A model generated the notes under the pieces. It had not been told where the DNA came from, did no database searches, and saw only the letters and a program-made list of their open reading frames with translations. From NCBI GenBank assembly GCA_032622095.1, contig CP136069.1:43378194-43442193 (forward strand): DNA of 64,000 nt, given 5' to 3'. The stretch is from Siphonodentalium dalli (Eukaryota > Mollusca > Scaphopoda > Gadilida > Siphonodentaliidae). This document shows positions 20,002-31,738 of the stretch, piece by piece. Numbering within the stretch: position 1 is the stretch's first letter; each line of letters begins with the position of its first letter. Made by a program: the position numbers and the translations under genes.

Positions 20002-20448
20002 GTTGGAACATAGCCAAACATAGTTACAAATATACAAGCAATTTACGCATTCCGTAACAAATTCTCCAAATACTAAGGTACAACATATACAATACATTAA
20101 CGGACATGGCTCACTCGAGCTTCGATATAATGCTTACGCAATTTGGAAGGAGGTATACGATAGGTTGACAAATACACGAAATATTGATATACCGGTTTCA
20201 TATGTGCTCTGAAAAATACTCTTTATCGAGACGATCGTTGCAAATTTCGCTAGGCTGGGAAATATTCAAAACGTGTTACAGCTACCTCTTTTGAAAGTCG
20301 ACAACTGGCCATGAAACATCTTAGAGTGACTCCCACCTCGTATGACGTTCGGGGCATATAGTCGATGGCTCCGTCTGACTGTCTGTCCGTCGAGCCGTCA
20401 GTCCGTCGGTCTGTCCGAACATATTACCTCGTAATTCGTGTGTTAATT
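20002..20448. other. no gene; CCGTC-rich tract at 20380-20420
   Basis: A run of CGTC/TGTC-type words (CTGTCCGTCGAGCCGTCAG) introduces the tandem array that follows. Nothing else is recognised. Confidence 0.4.
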
Positions 20449-21180
20449 ATCGGATTTCGTTGCCCTTTGGTGTGGTGATAGCACCGCTTGCGAGAGAGGA
20501 TATCTTCGGATTTTCCCCATTAATTTTACCAGAGTTACGGCTCTTGATTGGCTTGGGAAATTGTGAATAATTTTGTGTCCATATGAACATTTGAGCTTTT
20601 AACTCAGGCATGGGTCATCGGATTTGATTGTGCTTTGGTGTGGTGATTTCACAGTTTGAAGGAAATGATATTCAGCTACAACGGGTTTCGACGATTCATT
20701 TCTACAAGAGTTACGGCCGTTGTTTGACATTGCAATTTGTGCATTTTGTGCCAGACAGACCATTTCAGCTTGTAACTTGGGCAAGAATCATCAGATTCAG
20801 TTGTGCTTTGGTTTGGTGATAGTACAGTTCGGGGGAAAGAATACGGACTTATTACAGGTTTCGTCCATTCATTTACCAAAGTTACGTCCCTTGTTGGACT
20901 TTCAAATTTGTGAATTTTGTCTCTGTGCGAACATTTCAGCTTTCATTCGGGCGTGGATTATAAGGACTGGTTGCGCTTTGGTTCTGGTATAATGATAGCA
21001 CAGCATGCGGTAAAGGATATTCACTTACAAAAGGTTTTGTCCATTCAAGAGTTACAACCATTGCTTGACTTGGGAATTTCTTAATTTTGTGTGTCCTTAT
21101 AAAATTTTCAGCTTGTAAATTGGGCATGGATCATCGGATTTGGTTATGCTGTGGTATGTTGTAGCCCAGTTTAGGGGAGG
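20449..21180 (+). repeat. tandem repeat, ~170-bp unit, about 4.3 copies
   Basis: ATCGGATTTGGTTGTGCTTTGG-like blocks recur near 20449, 20617, 20786, 20958 and 21131, each followed by GTGGTGATAGCACAG and, later, AGAGTTACGGCC. Overlapping open frames on both strands arise from the repetition and carry no domain. Confidence 0.85.
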
Positions 21181-21362
21181 ATACACACTTCTTGGATTTA
21201 GAAAATAAAACTAATTTCCATCTATAAAAATATATAGTATTTCCCACTCCCTAAACTGAGTGTCGATGGCATATGACACGCTTGGTGTTGTGCTTGCTAA
21301 TAGGGTCATGGGTCCGATCTAATTATTTTCTGATCTAGAAAACTTCTCACATATGGTGGTTA
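21181..21362. other. no recognised content
   Basis: Possibly the non-coding 3' remainder of the LINE fragment that reads toward it from the right; no boundary can be seen. Confidence 0.3.
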
Positions 21363-21640
21363 TATATATGGTGCCAAATCGGATATGGCAGGCTCTCTCC
21401 TATATCTTAGCGATATATCAGAGACGTGGGTCCTGATTTGGTTGGTCGGGTTTCATATGGCATATTCTGTAGTTCAGGTAACAATTTTGTAGCTTTCTTC
21501 CATATACTTTCTATAGCCTTCGAATGCTTAAACATGTTTATATTACAACATGTATTGCCATATTCCAGAATTGGTCTGATGAGTGTCCGCATAAACACTA
21601 TTACGATGTCTCTGTTTACGTGAATGAACGTTTTATTATG
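21363..21640 (-). pseudogene. LINE (non-LTR retrotransposon) reverse-transcriptase fragment
   Basis: Read on the minus strand, 21598-21407 is open and contains LIRPILEYGNTCC, then AIESIWKKATKLLPELQN and MPYETR. This matches the well-known region after the reverse-transcriptase active site in LINE ORF2 proteins (a RPxLEYGN motif, then an IExVQRRATK-like helix and L.Y..R). The frame continues upstream without Met as HVNRDIVIVFMRT, typical of the preceding helix. Beyond 21407, a stop and a frameshift to RYRRE show decay. No catalytic domain, endonuclease or tail can be found nearby, so it is a short dead fragment. The clade cannot be assigned. Confidence 0.75.
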
Positions 21641-22309
21641 TGCACACTCTAAATACTATTTGGAATCAACTGCTTCTCCGTGACATTATTCGGCTATGGA
21701 ACCGATTTGTAACCGACTTGTAACAATTGAAGAACGAATGAAACAGTTGGTTATAAATAATTATTCCAAGAGTGTAGTACCATGTCAGCTTATGCTTGCA
21801 GTAGGCACGGGCGGACCGACATATTCATCACCGCGTCCATGTACATGCATGTAGAGATAATTTATTTTGACCAGATGTACCAGCCTGGATCCTGCTACTA
21901 TAGTTCAAGAAGTATAAAGGGACACCACAAAAGTCTCATTGACACGCAAATTTCCCTCCAATTTCCAAGTTATAACACAATAATATGCCTTCAAAAGATG
22001 CCGCGTCCTCGTATCAATAAGTTTCTTAAGGTCTGGTATCACGGCGTGTAATCCAATTGGCAAAGGCTTCTGAGCAAAGCGAGCTGTTCTAATATGTCCA
22101 GTAAATAGCATTATTACTCATTTACATACATATGGATTATAAAAGAACTGACGGCTTCCTTTTCCGCAGTGCCTATATACGCCGAACACTCGAACAGCGT
22201 ATACAAGAAAACCATAGTGAGAAATTGTAACACCATCAAGATCATATTATTGGGCATATATAAAATATAAAATATAGAGTTTTCATGATTGCACTGCTTT
22301 ACAGTTCCG
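21641..22309. other. no recognised content
   Basis: AT-rich. Overlapping frames on opposite strands (21782-22051 and 21905-22111) have no motif. Confidence 0.4.
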
Positions 22310-22313
22310 TTAA

Positions 22314-22595
22314 CCCTTTACCCAACAAACCGGCCAAAACCGGCCAAATAAAGCTTCAACAGCCTAAAATATCTTCGGTCTGTCTCAATAGAACCATACA
22401 AATATGGATATCATTGGAACCGGCTCATTGACCACATTGTGATGGTTACAGTTATTTTTTCTTACATTCTTTAACAATTTTATAATTTTTAATGAGTTAA
22501 GCCAATGCATTCTCTTATATATGCGAGGCGACATATGGTCGACTCGCATATATAAGAGAATGCATTGGCACAGGGAGCTTCTGTTGGGTAAAGGG
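22314..22595 (-). mobile_element. piggyBac-like double-hairpin MITE, copy 1 (one hairpin deleted)
   Basis: TTAA at 22310-22313 and 22596-22599. The end CCCTTTACCCAACA matches TGTTGGGTAAAGGG at the other side. Orientation is opposite to the copy at 27613. This 282-bp copy keeps only the hairpin at about 22503-22570; the other hairpin and half of the A/T spacer are gone. Confidence 0.85.
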
Positions 22596-22599
22596 TTAA

Positions 22600-23048
22600 A
22601 ACAACTAATCCTTCAATTTTTTTCAACAACTACCGCTTATCACTGAAGGTTTCTCATTCACCACACCAGAAAGCCTCTAAATGCAAACCAAACATCTACT
22701 AATCGGATTAAATACACCCCGGATACTTCGCAATACGACCTTTTGTCTACATTCCAACTGAGACATACTTCATCAACAATGTTAGCTAGTATATGATGCA
22801 TTGTGTTCCCGCAATAAAATCTTCAAGAGTGCCCCAGCCATTGTTCACACCTAAATATCGAAGGCAATTAACGCAGTGATAAAAGTTACATACTGCAACA
22901 ATGAGACATCCGTGAAAATACATCCGCGAATACATACATCCTGCAAAAAGTCTAACTGGTACGCAATATATAGCGAGTACTTTACTTATCAAAGTTACAC
23001 CTCATATGACATCGCCATATGAGCCTGGCAGTATACACCATAGAGGGC
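22600..23048. other. no recognised content
   Basis: A 68-codon minus-strand frame (22786-22992) has no motif. Confidence 0.4.
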
Positions 23049-23056
23049 GTAATAAG

Positions 23057-23477
23057 GCTGAATTGGTCATCGTCGCATGGTTTCGAGCAAAAAGACACTC
23101 AGGATCTCTCAAACGTGCAAAAAGACAAAGACACCCAGGATATTAAAGTCCCCCACCAAACAACGGGAATTCAGATTAGTCGTCTGCTATATATCTATTA
23201 ATATTGTTATAATAATTATTTGTTAGTGATCGGAGTGAAATATCAACGGAATTTAAATGGGTATATATATACCGTCCGCGTTGAGTCTGGCTGGCAGCGC
23301 AGTTCCGTATTAATAAATAGCAGACGACTGATGTAAATTCCAGTTGTATGGTGAGACTTTGATATCTTGGGTGTCTTTTTGCACGTTTGCATGGGACACC
23401 CTGTGTGTCTTTTTGCAAGTTTGAGAAATCCTGGGTGTCTTTTTGATCGAAACCACCCAACAATTACCAATTCAGCC
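23057..23477. mobile_element. 421-bp foldback element with internal repeats and 7-8 bp target duplication
   Basis: GTAATAAG occurs at 23049-23056 and 23478-23485. The ends GGCTGAATTGGT / ACCAATTCAGCC begin arms of about 150 bp (23057-23205 and 23308-23477). The arms contain repeated CTTGGGTGTCTTTTTGCA motifs, three in the right arm and fewer in the left. A shared G leaves 7 or 8 bp for the duplication; 8 would fit hAT-like elements. Confidence 0.65.
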
Positions 23478-23485
23478 GTAATAAG

Positions 23486-23867
23486 CTCTGATAATTTCTC
23501 ACAACTATGAATGTTTTATAGCTGCCGATTCCAACAAGTAGAACGTGTATCCCGCCTGCCCACTTCGTAAAACCTAATTGAAAGTATGACATTTCTCATT
23601 TTTTCATAATTTTTTAAGCTAGGGTCTGCAAAAATAATTGTAGGCAGTATTATTCACAGCTGGATTCAGAGACATGTTAGATGGGAAACTTCCGTGTTGA
23701 GCAATCCATATTAAGTATGCATGTTGCTTTTATTTGCGCAGTTTGTTATAGCTTACACATGTGGTGTGGACAACACAGCATATACTGTGGAATAGAATGA
23801 ATCGGACTTATTTGGGGTATAGATATCACACACGGTTACCCTTCAGGACATTGATTCCGATTCAGGC
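23486..23867. other. no recognised content
   Basis: AT-rich sequence with no open frame or repeat boundary of note. Confidence 0.4.
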
Positions 23868-24556
23868 CATGTAACTTTTTTTGTTCGTATGTAGGTTTTG
23901 CGAAAACACAAACTATGTCAACTGATGTGGCAATAGTGCTGTGACATTGGCGGATCCAGTTGTATTTATAGATTTAGCGATGATGGTGGTAAAAGAAAGC
24001 AAAACTATACCGGTATTGTTCTCAAAGTATCATTTTGAAGTTTTAGGAAAATCAGATTTGGATGACAAACTTTAAGTGTTGTTGTTGTTGTTGTTGGGAG
24101 AGGTGCATGTAATTTTTTTTTCGTATATAGGTTTTGCAAAAACAAACCTATGTCAACTGATCTGGCAATAGTGATGTGACATTGGCGGATCATGTTTCTA
24201 TTTATTAGATTTAGCGATGATGATGGCAGAACAAAGCAAAACTACAGTAATGCTCCAATTAATCAACTTCTTAACCACAGCATAATTATGGGTAACTTTT
24301 CAGGATTTAGTCGGAAATATGGCTTGTTGCCATTCATCGGAAAGCTCTCGACGAGAGCTTTCCTATGAATGGCAACAAGCCATATTTCCGACTAAATCCT
24401 GAAAAGTTACCCATAATTCTGATGTGGTTAAGAAGTCAATTAATTAGAGCATTATTGTACACCGGTATTATTCTCAAAATATCATTTTGAAGTTTTAGAA
24501 AAATATGATTTGGATGACAAACTTTAAGTGTTGTTGTTGTTGGGAGATGTGCGGGG
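23868..24556 (+). repeat. tandem duplication of a ~238-bp segment, second copy interrupted
   Basis: Copy 1 is 23868-24105; copy 2 is 24106-24556 and includes the 213-bp MITE at 24245-24457. Both contain GACATTGGCGGATC, TTTAGCGATGATG, CATTTTGAAGTTTTAG and a GTT trinucleotide run. Copy 1 preserves the empty site AAAACTATACCGGTATT. Confidence 0.85.
24245..24457. mobile_element. pogo/mariner-like foldback MITE, copy 1 (213 bp)
   Basis: TA at 24243-24244 and 24458-24459. The ends are CAGTAATGCTC and (inward from right) CAATAATGCTC. The whole element is one near-perfect palindrome with its centre at the CTCTCGACGAGAG region near 24350. TA duplication plus CAGT-type ends point to the Tc1/mariner-pogo group. 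Insertion is proven by the empty site in the tandem sister copy. Confidence 0.85.
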
Positions 24557-25183
24557 AAGAGATATAGTATCTTTAAAGGTGACGTAGAAGTAGACTTATT
24601 GACAGATAACAGCGATTGTCATCGACGGTTTAAAAGGACATAACGCGTCCTATGTCAGATTAAATAACCGCATGCGTAAGATAATGATGTGGTCCGTGTC
24701 ACAATTATCGACAAAAATGTCGTTTCGATTCTCGGGAATTAATAAAAGTCTATGGGAGTCCGCCCGCGCCCCACTAGGTAGCTATTAAAAGCGACATTTT
24801 GATTGACCATCATCGCGTTATCGTGCTTTCTCGATTCGGATATATGGTAATGGGGGTCGCAGTACCAAGGGGAATAACTTGTTCGTTGAGAACGATGACC
24901 TTTAATGTCGGTTACGTTTTATCAGAGTATTTGCTTCCGATGTGTTGACGGCTACACCTTTACTGTGCTATTCCTTAGTATGAGGATGGATGTGACAACG
25001 AGACTTACCATTATTTCATCCTGACACCACAACAAAACTAATTGTGAAATGATTCCACATGCTGCGATATTCACAGTGAACACCATTGAAATAGGAATTG
25101 ACAAATGTGATTGACCCCCTCCCATGGTGCCTGACGCATGCTTATTACTATAGACGAGCATCATTTTTAAACGCAACAACTCA
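24557..25183. other. no recognised content
   Basis: A 75-codon minus-strand frame (24952-25179) has no motif. Confidence 0.4.
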
Positions 25184-25437
25184 ATTATTGAAAAATACCC
25201 ACCACTTTCATCATTTCACGATTCATCTGTCCCCTCCTGTATTCTACTTCCCCCCCCCCCGCCTCTTGCTATCCCTAACACTATCTTCTCCCTGTTTCCA
25301 TCCCTAACTCAAACTTAATTATATATCTCCATTTCTCATAAAACCATTATTTCAATCCTTTCCCGTCTGATCAACACCCCTCCCTCACTTATTGGGGAAG
25401 GGGCATGTCGCCAAAGAGGAGAAGACTTCATAAACCC
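25184..25437 (+). repeat. direct duplication, copy 1 of ~255-270 bp
   Basis: Shares ATTGAAAAATAC, CACTTTCATCATTTCACG, a C-tract, TAACACTATCTTCTCCC and CATGTCGCCAAAGAGGAG with 25758-26028. The spacing between the copies is about 575 bp. Confidence 0.85.
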
Positions 25438-25757
25438 TCGGGCTTGTTGTCTGATCCTCATACATTATCCATACATTATCTCTTCTATATTTTGCATATA
25501 TATCATATGTATATTATGTTATCTGTTTGGATTTGGAAATAAAAATATGTTTACACTAAAACAATTTGTTTGGTCTGATAGTTTGTTTTCCCAACCAAAT
25601 ATTTTAATTCAAATATGCTGCTCTTGCACATACAATCGAATGATTTCGTACCATCAGCCCAATTTTGTGGACAGCACCGGTCATTTGTTTGAATATTTGC
25701 ATCCAATGGGGTGTTATATAGGTTGAACATTTGCAGTAGTTGGATTGTTCCGACCAA
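25438..25757. other. spacer between direct duplications
   Basis: AT-rich; a 74-codon minus-strand frame (25551-25775) runs into the second copy and has no motif. Confidence 0.4.
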
Positions 25758-26028
25758 ATTATTGAAAAATACCAACCACTTTCATCATTTCACGATTCAT
25801 CTGTCCCCCCCCCCCTTGTCTTCTACTTTCTCCCCTCTCTCCCTGCCTCTTGCTATTCCTAACACTATCTTCTCCCTGTTTCCATCCCTAACTCAAACCT
25901 ATATATAGTTCTATATTTCCATTTCTCCTAAAACCATTATTTCAACACTTTTACGTCTGATCGATACCCCTCCCTCACTTATTGGGGAAGGGTCATGTCG
26001 CCAAAGAGGAGAAGACTTCATAAACCCT
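25758..26028 (+). repeat. direct duplication, copy 2
   Basis: Partner of 25184-25437. The C-tract at 25805-25815 differs in length from that at 25250-25260. Confidence 0.85.
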
Positions 26029-27608
26029 TCACAAATAGGTGTTCGATGAATTTTGTTCCATGAAGTTGGATATATCGATACGCTGCAAACGTGTACAGTT
26101 GGAATTTCTAAGTTGGTCGCGCCTCTGGTCACCTCTCTCTCGAATGCCGTGTAGGTTATCTCAGTAATTTTGTCAGTTACATTTACTTACCAGCTTGTCT
26201 TACGGCCACCACTGACAGGAACATGATATGGTTTAGCCACCGAAAAAACGACAACCCTAAGACATATAGACATTAAGGCTGGAAGGTATAGCGACTCTCA
26301 TCTGTGTGTGCTATTCTAACTACACACAGATGCAAATTTCCGTCAGTATCCATATATGTTTGCAATTTATAACATATAGATGTGTCAAATTTACAATTTA
26401 GTTAGAGAAAATAACTACTTTTCATACATACTTGTTCAATATATAATAAACAGATGTACAGATTGAAAACATATGGTGAAATTTACCACTTTTCGCCACA
26501 TATGTTTGTTCTATTATTGAAAGTATAAGAGCGGATACAATATAGTTACAAAAAAAAACGCCATAGGACGGAGTCACTCGCACCTAAAAAAAAGTGCTGC
26601 ACACGGACACAGGTTTGTCTTTAGGTCAGAGAGACCCCTTCAGCGATATATAATAAAGCATCGCTGAGAAACGGATATACCAATTTTCATTCTGATCAAA
26701 TAATCCAAACTACAGTTATCGGTCGAAAATCAAAATGTTAACGGACGGACATACTGACGACGAAAAAAACCGATAACAATATATTCTGTGAAGTGTCTAT
26801 AATCGTTGATTATCGGTCTTCCGTCGACCACCAGACAGGCATTAATTTCTATGAAAATTTATCATAACAGGCGAATGCTTAACAGATAGGATACGTTGAG
26901 TATTCAATAGTTCCATATATTCCGTTAGTGCGACTGCCAAACACATGTTTACTCCCCGACTGCACGAAAAATGGAATTCACAAATACGTAAATGTTTCAT
27001 AAATTCCGAGATTATGCGTTTGCATAAATGTGGCGTGTACACCTTGCATGCAAGTTAAAAGTGTCCTATCCTTATATAGATCATAAAACCACCATCTGTA
27101 TGATCTGATACCAGAAAATAATTAAGATCTGACTCATGAGCCCATTAATAAGAGGTTATGACGGACAGATATTGACTATTACAAGAGGACGTTTTAATGA
27201 TCAGTGACCTCACTTGACATGACGAGAACCACATGTTTACCATGATAATAGGCAACTTGAAATTATTTGCTGCAAAACATGTATTTGTTTTGGAAGCAAA
27301 ACTATTTGTTTGGATTCACTTATCTTATCATCACTTTTATTTGCTGAATGGGTAATAATTTTAGTGGAAGAATAGCAAATGATAATTATTTTAAAATTTA
27401 GTCCGAGAACATGTTTACATTGAATCAGGAAACAAGAATTTTTGCACTGAAAATTTCAAGATAAATTCTTGTTTTTGTTATACAATTGCCATCTACAATG
27501 TTTTTCTGCATCTTTTACAGATGGGTCAACTTGTGTGCAATTAATTGTAAATTTTAGTTGGACACAAATTTGTTTTCCAGTTTGAAACCAGTTGAGGTCC
27601 CCTGACCC
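26029..27608. other. no gene; eroded repeats
   Basis: A short hairpin with an 11-bp stem (CATCTGTGTGT) lies at 26300-26332. About 26560-26830 contains ACGGACGGACATACTGACGACG-type sequence, resembling the conserved part of a dispersed repeat; no ends are visible. The 27100-27600 stretch holds nothing I recognise. Confidence 0.4.
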
Positions 27609-27612
27609 TTAA

Positions 27613-28006
27613 CCCTTTACCCAACAGAAGGGCCCTGTGCCAATGCATTCTCTTATATATGCGAGTCGACCATAGGTCGCCTCGCATATATAAGAGAATG
27701 CATTGGCCTAACAAATTAAAAATTATAAAATTGTTAAAGAATGTAAGAAAAAATGGTAAAAAGTGTTAAAAAAAGATTATTTTTAGGCCAATGCATTCTC
27801 TTATATATATGCGAGGCGACCTATGGTCGACTCGCATATATAAGAGAATTCATTGGCACATGGCATAACTGTAACCATCACAATGTGGTCAATGAGCCGG
27901 TTCCAATGATATCCATATTTGTATGGTTCTATTGAGACAGACCGAAGATATTTTAGGCTGTTGAAGCTTTATTTGGCCGGTTTTGGCCGGTTTGTTGGGT
28001 AAAGGG
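27613..28006 (+). mobile_element. piggyBac-like double-hairpin MITE, copy 2 (full length)
   Basis: TTAA at 27609-27612 and 28007-28010. This is a reference full copy of 394 bp. Order: end CCCTTTACCCAACA, hairpin 1 (about 27639-27706), A/T spacer, hairpin 2 (about 27788-27857), a conserved single-copy part (GGCATAACTGTAACCATCAC ... GACAGACCGAAGATA), and a GGCCGGTTTTGGCCGG end. The two hairpins have opposite orientation. TTAA duplication and CCCTTT-type ends fit piggyBac. Short frames coding IYKRMHW-like peptides in many copies come from the hairpins and are not genes. Confidence 0.88.
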
Positions 28007-28010
28007 TTAA

Positions 28011-29445
28011 AGAGTTTTATCAGCCTATAAAAAAATCAAATGTTCGCATCTGATAAAGAGCGCTCATGCTTTCGTTTCCAAAAAGCAGTAGATAATGAAA
28101 AGCGTTTTCACTTATGATCTTTTCTATTCGTTTTCAACGGAAAGGTGATGGATGCTATTGCCGATGCCTGTGTACCATACCAATTGTGATGGACAGTATT
28201 TTCTTTGTCCGGTAATTTGAAAATTGTTTAAAGGCACGTGCGGCCTTAATTGTCGAAAATATTCATATTTGTTCCAAACACCGTAAACAGAAAAACATTA
28301 AAACGCATACAGTTCCGTTCATATATACCATGACCATCGCGTAAACAGCATGTTATAATAAAGACCTACTATATTTTACATAAGCAAGAGCCTGATTGTG
28401 TTACAGAAGACAGCACAGTGCTACTGGCTAATCACACACAAATGGCATAAACGCTCTTTATTAGTTCCATATCAGGTATTCACCAACAAAGAACGCTCTT
28501 TATGTTTATCATCATAATATAAACAAACACCAGAAAAGTTACTTTTTATGCTTTTGTTTACATAACAATGGTCAAACAAATGACCATAACATACTGTTTA
28601 TGCGATATTTCTTATTTGTATACGGACAAAGTCTATCTACATTATGATGTTCTTTCTGTTTGTGGCGGTTTTTGACGGGTGGAAATATTTTCACAGGATA
28701 CCCACCGCCAAGGCCAACCGTGTCTTTAACTAATCATGGTGCAAAATCGGACTGTGAATCTTTAATAAATGGGGAAAACATCGACATCTATATATAACTT
28801 TTCAGAATAGACAATTGTTAACTGTTTGGTGCGACACAGACCACAATGGTATACGGTTAATTAGATCTAGCACATTCTTAGAACAACACCACCAAACTGT
28901 CCTGTTAAAATAACGCACAAGGACATCGAGTCACGCTAACATATGACGCTATTCCGTAGCACCGAGAGTTGGATGAATATCTTGAGAGTGGAATAACACG
29001 TTAGTTCGGTCTTCTGGGGGGGGATACGATTTATATTTTTTTGACGAAAAAAGTTGATGAAAATATAATAAACTCCATTAACATGCAGTGTGACAGCATG
29101 AAATAAGCGTTGAAATGACGCACGGATTGCTCAAGTTTCTCACGAATCCACTTCGACTCGAATTATGATGCATGTAACCAAATACTGCCATTATATCGTG
29201 ATTGAAACAAAATCCTGCACATCACTATAATGGTCGATTATTGTTATTATCGTCGGTCGTTCTGGAGAAAGCAGTGATTAACTGCTGTCACATCTCTGGT
29301 CATCAATATTGATCACTATAACCGATCATATTTCATCGGTTCCATTCGGCGCCGTCGTCGCCGCGCTATAATAATTATTAGGGATGTTTCGCAACTCTCG
29401 GATAGAGTTACGACTGCGTCTAGCTATTTGTCGCCGTCGAGTTCA
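28011..29445. other. no gene; fragments of dispersed families
   Basis: About 28440-28510 has two AACGCTCTTTAT motifs 50 bp apart, the reverse complement of the AATAAAGAGCGTTT family at 54650 and 61200. About 28545-28740 (GCTTTTGTTTACATAACA ... AAGGCCAACCGTGT) resembles 58837-59000. From 28760 to 29445 nothing is recognised. Confidence 0.45.
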
Positions 29446-29449
29446 TTAA

Positions 29450-29655
29450 CCTTTCATGACAGAAGCCGCGCTGGTGTAGCATTAAAGACCATGTGTCAGT
29501 GCATTATCATATATATTCGAGTCTCCCATAGGAGAGAATGCACTGGCTTACATGGTCAAGGTAAATATTGTTAGGCCAATGCATTGGGCGACTCGCATAT
29601 ATAAGAGAATGCCTAGGTTTTCACACAATTTCAGGAAGCTTCAGTCATGAAAGGG
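29450..29655 (+). mobile_element. piggyBac-like MITE, CCTTTCATGA subfamily
   Basis: TTAA at 29446-29449 and 29656-29659. The ends CCTTTCATGAC and (inward) CCCTTTCATGACTGAAG match. It contains a shorter hairpin around CTCCCATAGGAG and part of the CTCGCATATATAAGAGAATG stem of the main family, so it is a diverged relative. Length 206 bp. Compare 59438-59618. Confidence 0.75.
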
Positions 29656-29659
29656 TTAA

Positions 29660-30184
29660 GTTAAGATTATTGAACAGTACAATGCATGGATAATCGTGCG
29701 TTGTAGAGGTTCGCTTTTTTAACTGCTAATTACGTTATGTGTGCTGGACCGAAGAATTTATGGTCATTTTCCAGTGAAAAAATATAACGGGAATATCACG
29801 AAAATCTTAAATCTAAAATTGACTCAGTTGAAAGGCTATTATTCACATTCGTGGAACATCATGCACTGTTTGAAACTTTGAGATAGAGTTGTTCCGATGC
29901 AGCCATCTCTGATTTCCAGTTATGTATAATGGCCGACTGCTAGCGTGCTGAAGAAGGTCCGTATACGCGGAGGCTCGAGAAAACTGAAAATTCTTAGACT
30001 CATTTCATAAATATCATATGAGAGAAACACTCATTTCATATCCTCTATATATTTGATCTCAATGAATGCGGTTTGACAATAGAATTATGATATTCTGGTC
30101 ATTAATTAAGGTTTCCCAGAAATAAGTCCAAAATGAATGGATTCATTTCGGACCTTAAGGTCTGAATAGAGGAGAGATATTGAT
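29660..30184. other. no recognised content
   Basis: AT-rich with no long open frame. Confidence 0.4.
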
Positions 30185-30188
30185 TTAA

Positions 30189-30555
30189 CCCTTTACCCAA
30201 CAAAACGGCCAAAACCGGCCAAATAAAGCTTCAACAGCCTAAAATATCTTCGGTCTGTCTCAATAGAACCATACACATATGGATATCATTGGAACCGGCT
30301 CATTGACCACATTGTGATGGTTACAGTTATGCCCTGTGCCAATGCATTCTCTTATATATGCGAGTCGACCATAGGTCGCCTCGCATATATAAGAGAATGC
30401 ATTGGCCTAAAAAAAAAAAATCTACATTCTTTGACAATTTTATAATTTTTAATATGTTAAGCCATTGCATTCTCTTATATATGCGAGGCGACCTATGGTC
30501 GACTCGCATATATAAGAGAATGCATTGGCACAGGGCCGTTCTGTTGGGTAAAGGG
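30189..30555 (-). mobile_element. piggyBac-like double-hairpin MITE, copy 3
   Basis: TTAA at 30185-30188 and 30556-30559. Both hairpins are present, in the order reversed relative to 27613; the A/T spacer is shortened. Confidence 0.88.
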
Positions 30556-30559
30556 TTAA

Positions 30560-31096
30560 ATCAGACCCAGTATGCAATAGGAAAGTCCGCTACAAACGAA
30601 TACTTTTATCAAAACAGCAGCAATTTTACAACTATATAATTCCGGCAACATAACAGATGCCGTCGCTGTGTATTTATTTGAGTTTGATGCCAATAAAGAG
30701 AAGGAAATATACGACAAAGAGCTCACATCAAGCAGATATTTATCAAGGGGCGCAACTGACAACCAGTGATTATTAAATAAACTAATCTAACCCAACAATT
30801 GAACCCAACTTCTGCACATGGACGATGGTTATACGGTGCATAAAATGGATATTCACGAGAAACATTCTACCAAAAGTTCACCCTTGTTGTAGATGGTAGA
30901 GGGGCCAAATCCTCTCAGCAACTTGCATCTTATCCTGTTCACACATATGTGTATAGTTATAGCTATTTACCAACCTATCTTACTCTTCCTTCCAAACTTT
31001 GTTGACATATTATAAGCTGGATGAGCCATGCCCGTCTAATCTGGTTGCAAATCTAATGGAGCACCCTCAGGTAGGAATAACACAATGATGCATATA
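30560..31096. other. no gene; relic of a dispersed family at 30960-31050
   Basis: ACCAACCTATCTTACTCTTC and GAGCCATGCCCGTCTAA resemble 35580-35640, 54810-54875 and 61380-61450. The rest is unrecognised. Confidence 0.4.
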
Positions 31097-31309
31097 CAGT
31101 AAAGCCATAAATAATTGACTCCTTAACCACAGCAGAATTGTGGGTAATTTTACAGGATTTAGTCGGAAATATGGCTTGTTGCCATTCATCGGAAAGCTCT
31201 CAATGAGATCTTTCCGATGAATGGCAACAAGCCATATTTCCGACTAAATCCTGAAACATTACCCATAATTCTGCTGTGTTTAAGGAGTCGATTATATAGG
31301 ACATTACTG
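31097..31309. mobile_element. pogo/mariner-like foldback MITE, copy 2
   Basis: TA at 31095-31096 and 31310-31311. The left end is CAGTAAAGCCA and the right end, inward, CAGTAATGTCC. The inner palindrome shares GGATTTAGTCGGAAATATGG with the other copies. Confidence 0.85.
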
Positions 31310-31311
31310 TA

Positions 31312-31660
31312 CTTAGTTGTTATGAACATCCGAGATATATACGATCACCGATAACGCGCTCTAAAACAAATCATTCACACTCAAGTGTCATTTACACGAA
31401 TGATCTTCGATTCGCCAATAACTGACTAACGAACACATTTTCGTGAATCGATGCAATCAACTGTTGTTGAATTCACAAGCATAATATCTGTCTTTGTGCG
31501 TCCTTCTAACGGTGAGCCTTCTCGGGGCAAACACAGAGTCAAAATCATGCCAGTCTGCATGAGCTGAATATTAATCTGGGACCAGACAGTTATTTATCAT
31601 CACCCGCCATATATATAGATCTCACTCAAGAGTGACGCGTGTATATTTACTCATCCAGAG
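31312..31660 (+). repeat. direct repeat pair, copy 1
   Basis: About 310 bp shared with 32625-32950: GAGATATATACGATCACCGA, CGATTCGCCAATAACTGACT, GATGCAATCAAC, ACGGTGAGCCTTCTC and GACCAGACAGT. Non-coding, well diverged. Confidence 0.8.
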
Positions 31661-31738
31661 CGTACAGACAGAGACTGGGCCGTCTTTAAGTCGAACATGT
31701 TGACTGCAACATGGACATTTGATTGGAATACAGTTAGA

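Noticed and set aside
30358-30639. Recurring frames encoding IYKRMHW-type peptides at many places (30358, 38189, 44100, 48719, 58237 and others)
   Set aside because: They are translations of the MITE hairpin stems and appear on both strands of the same sequence.
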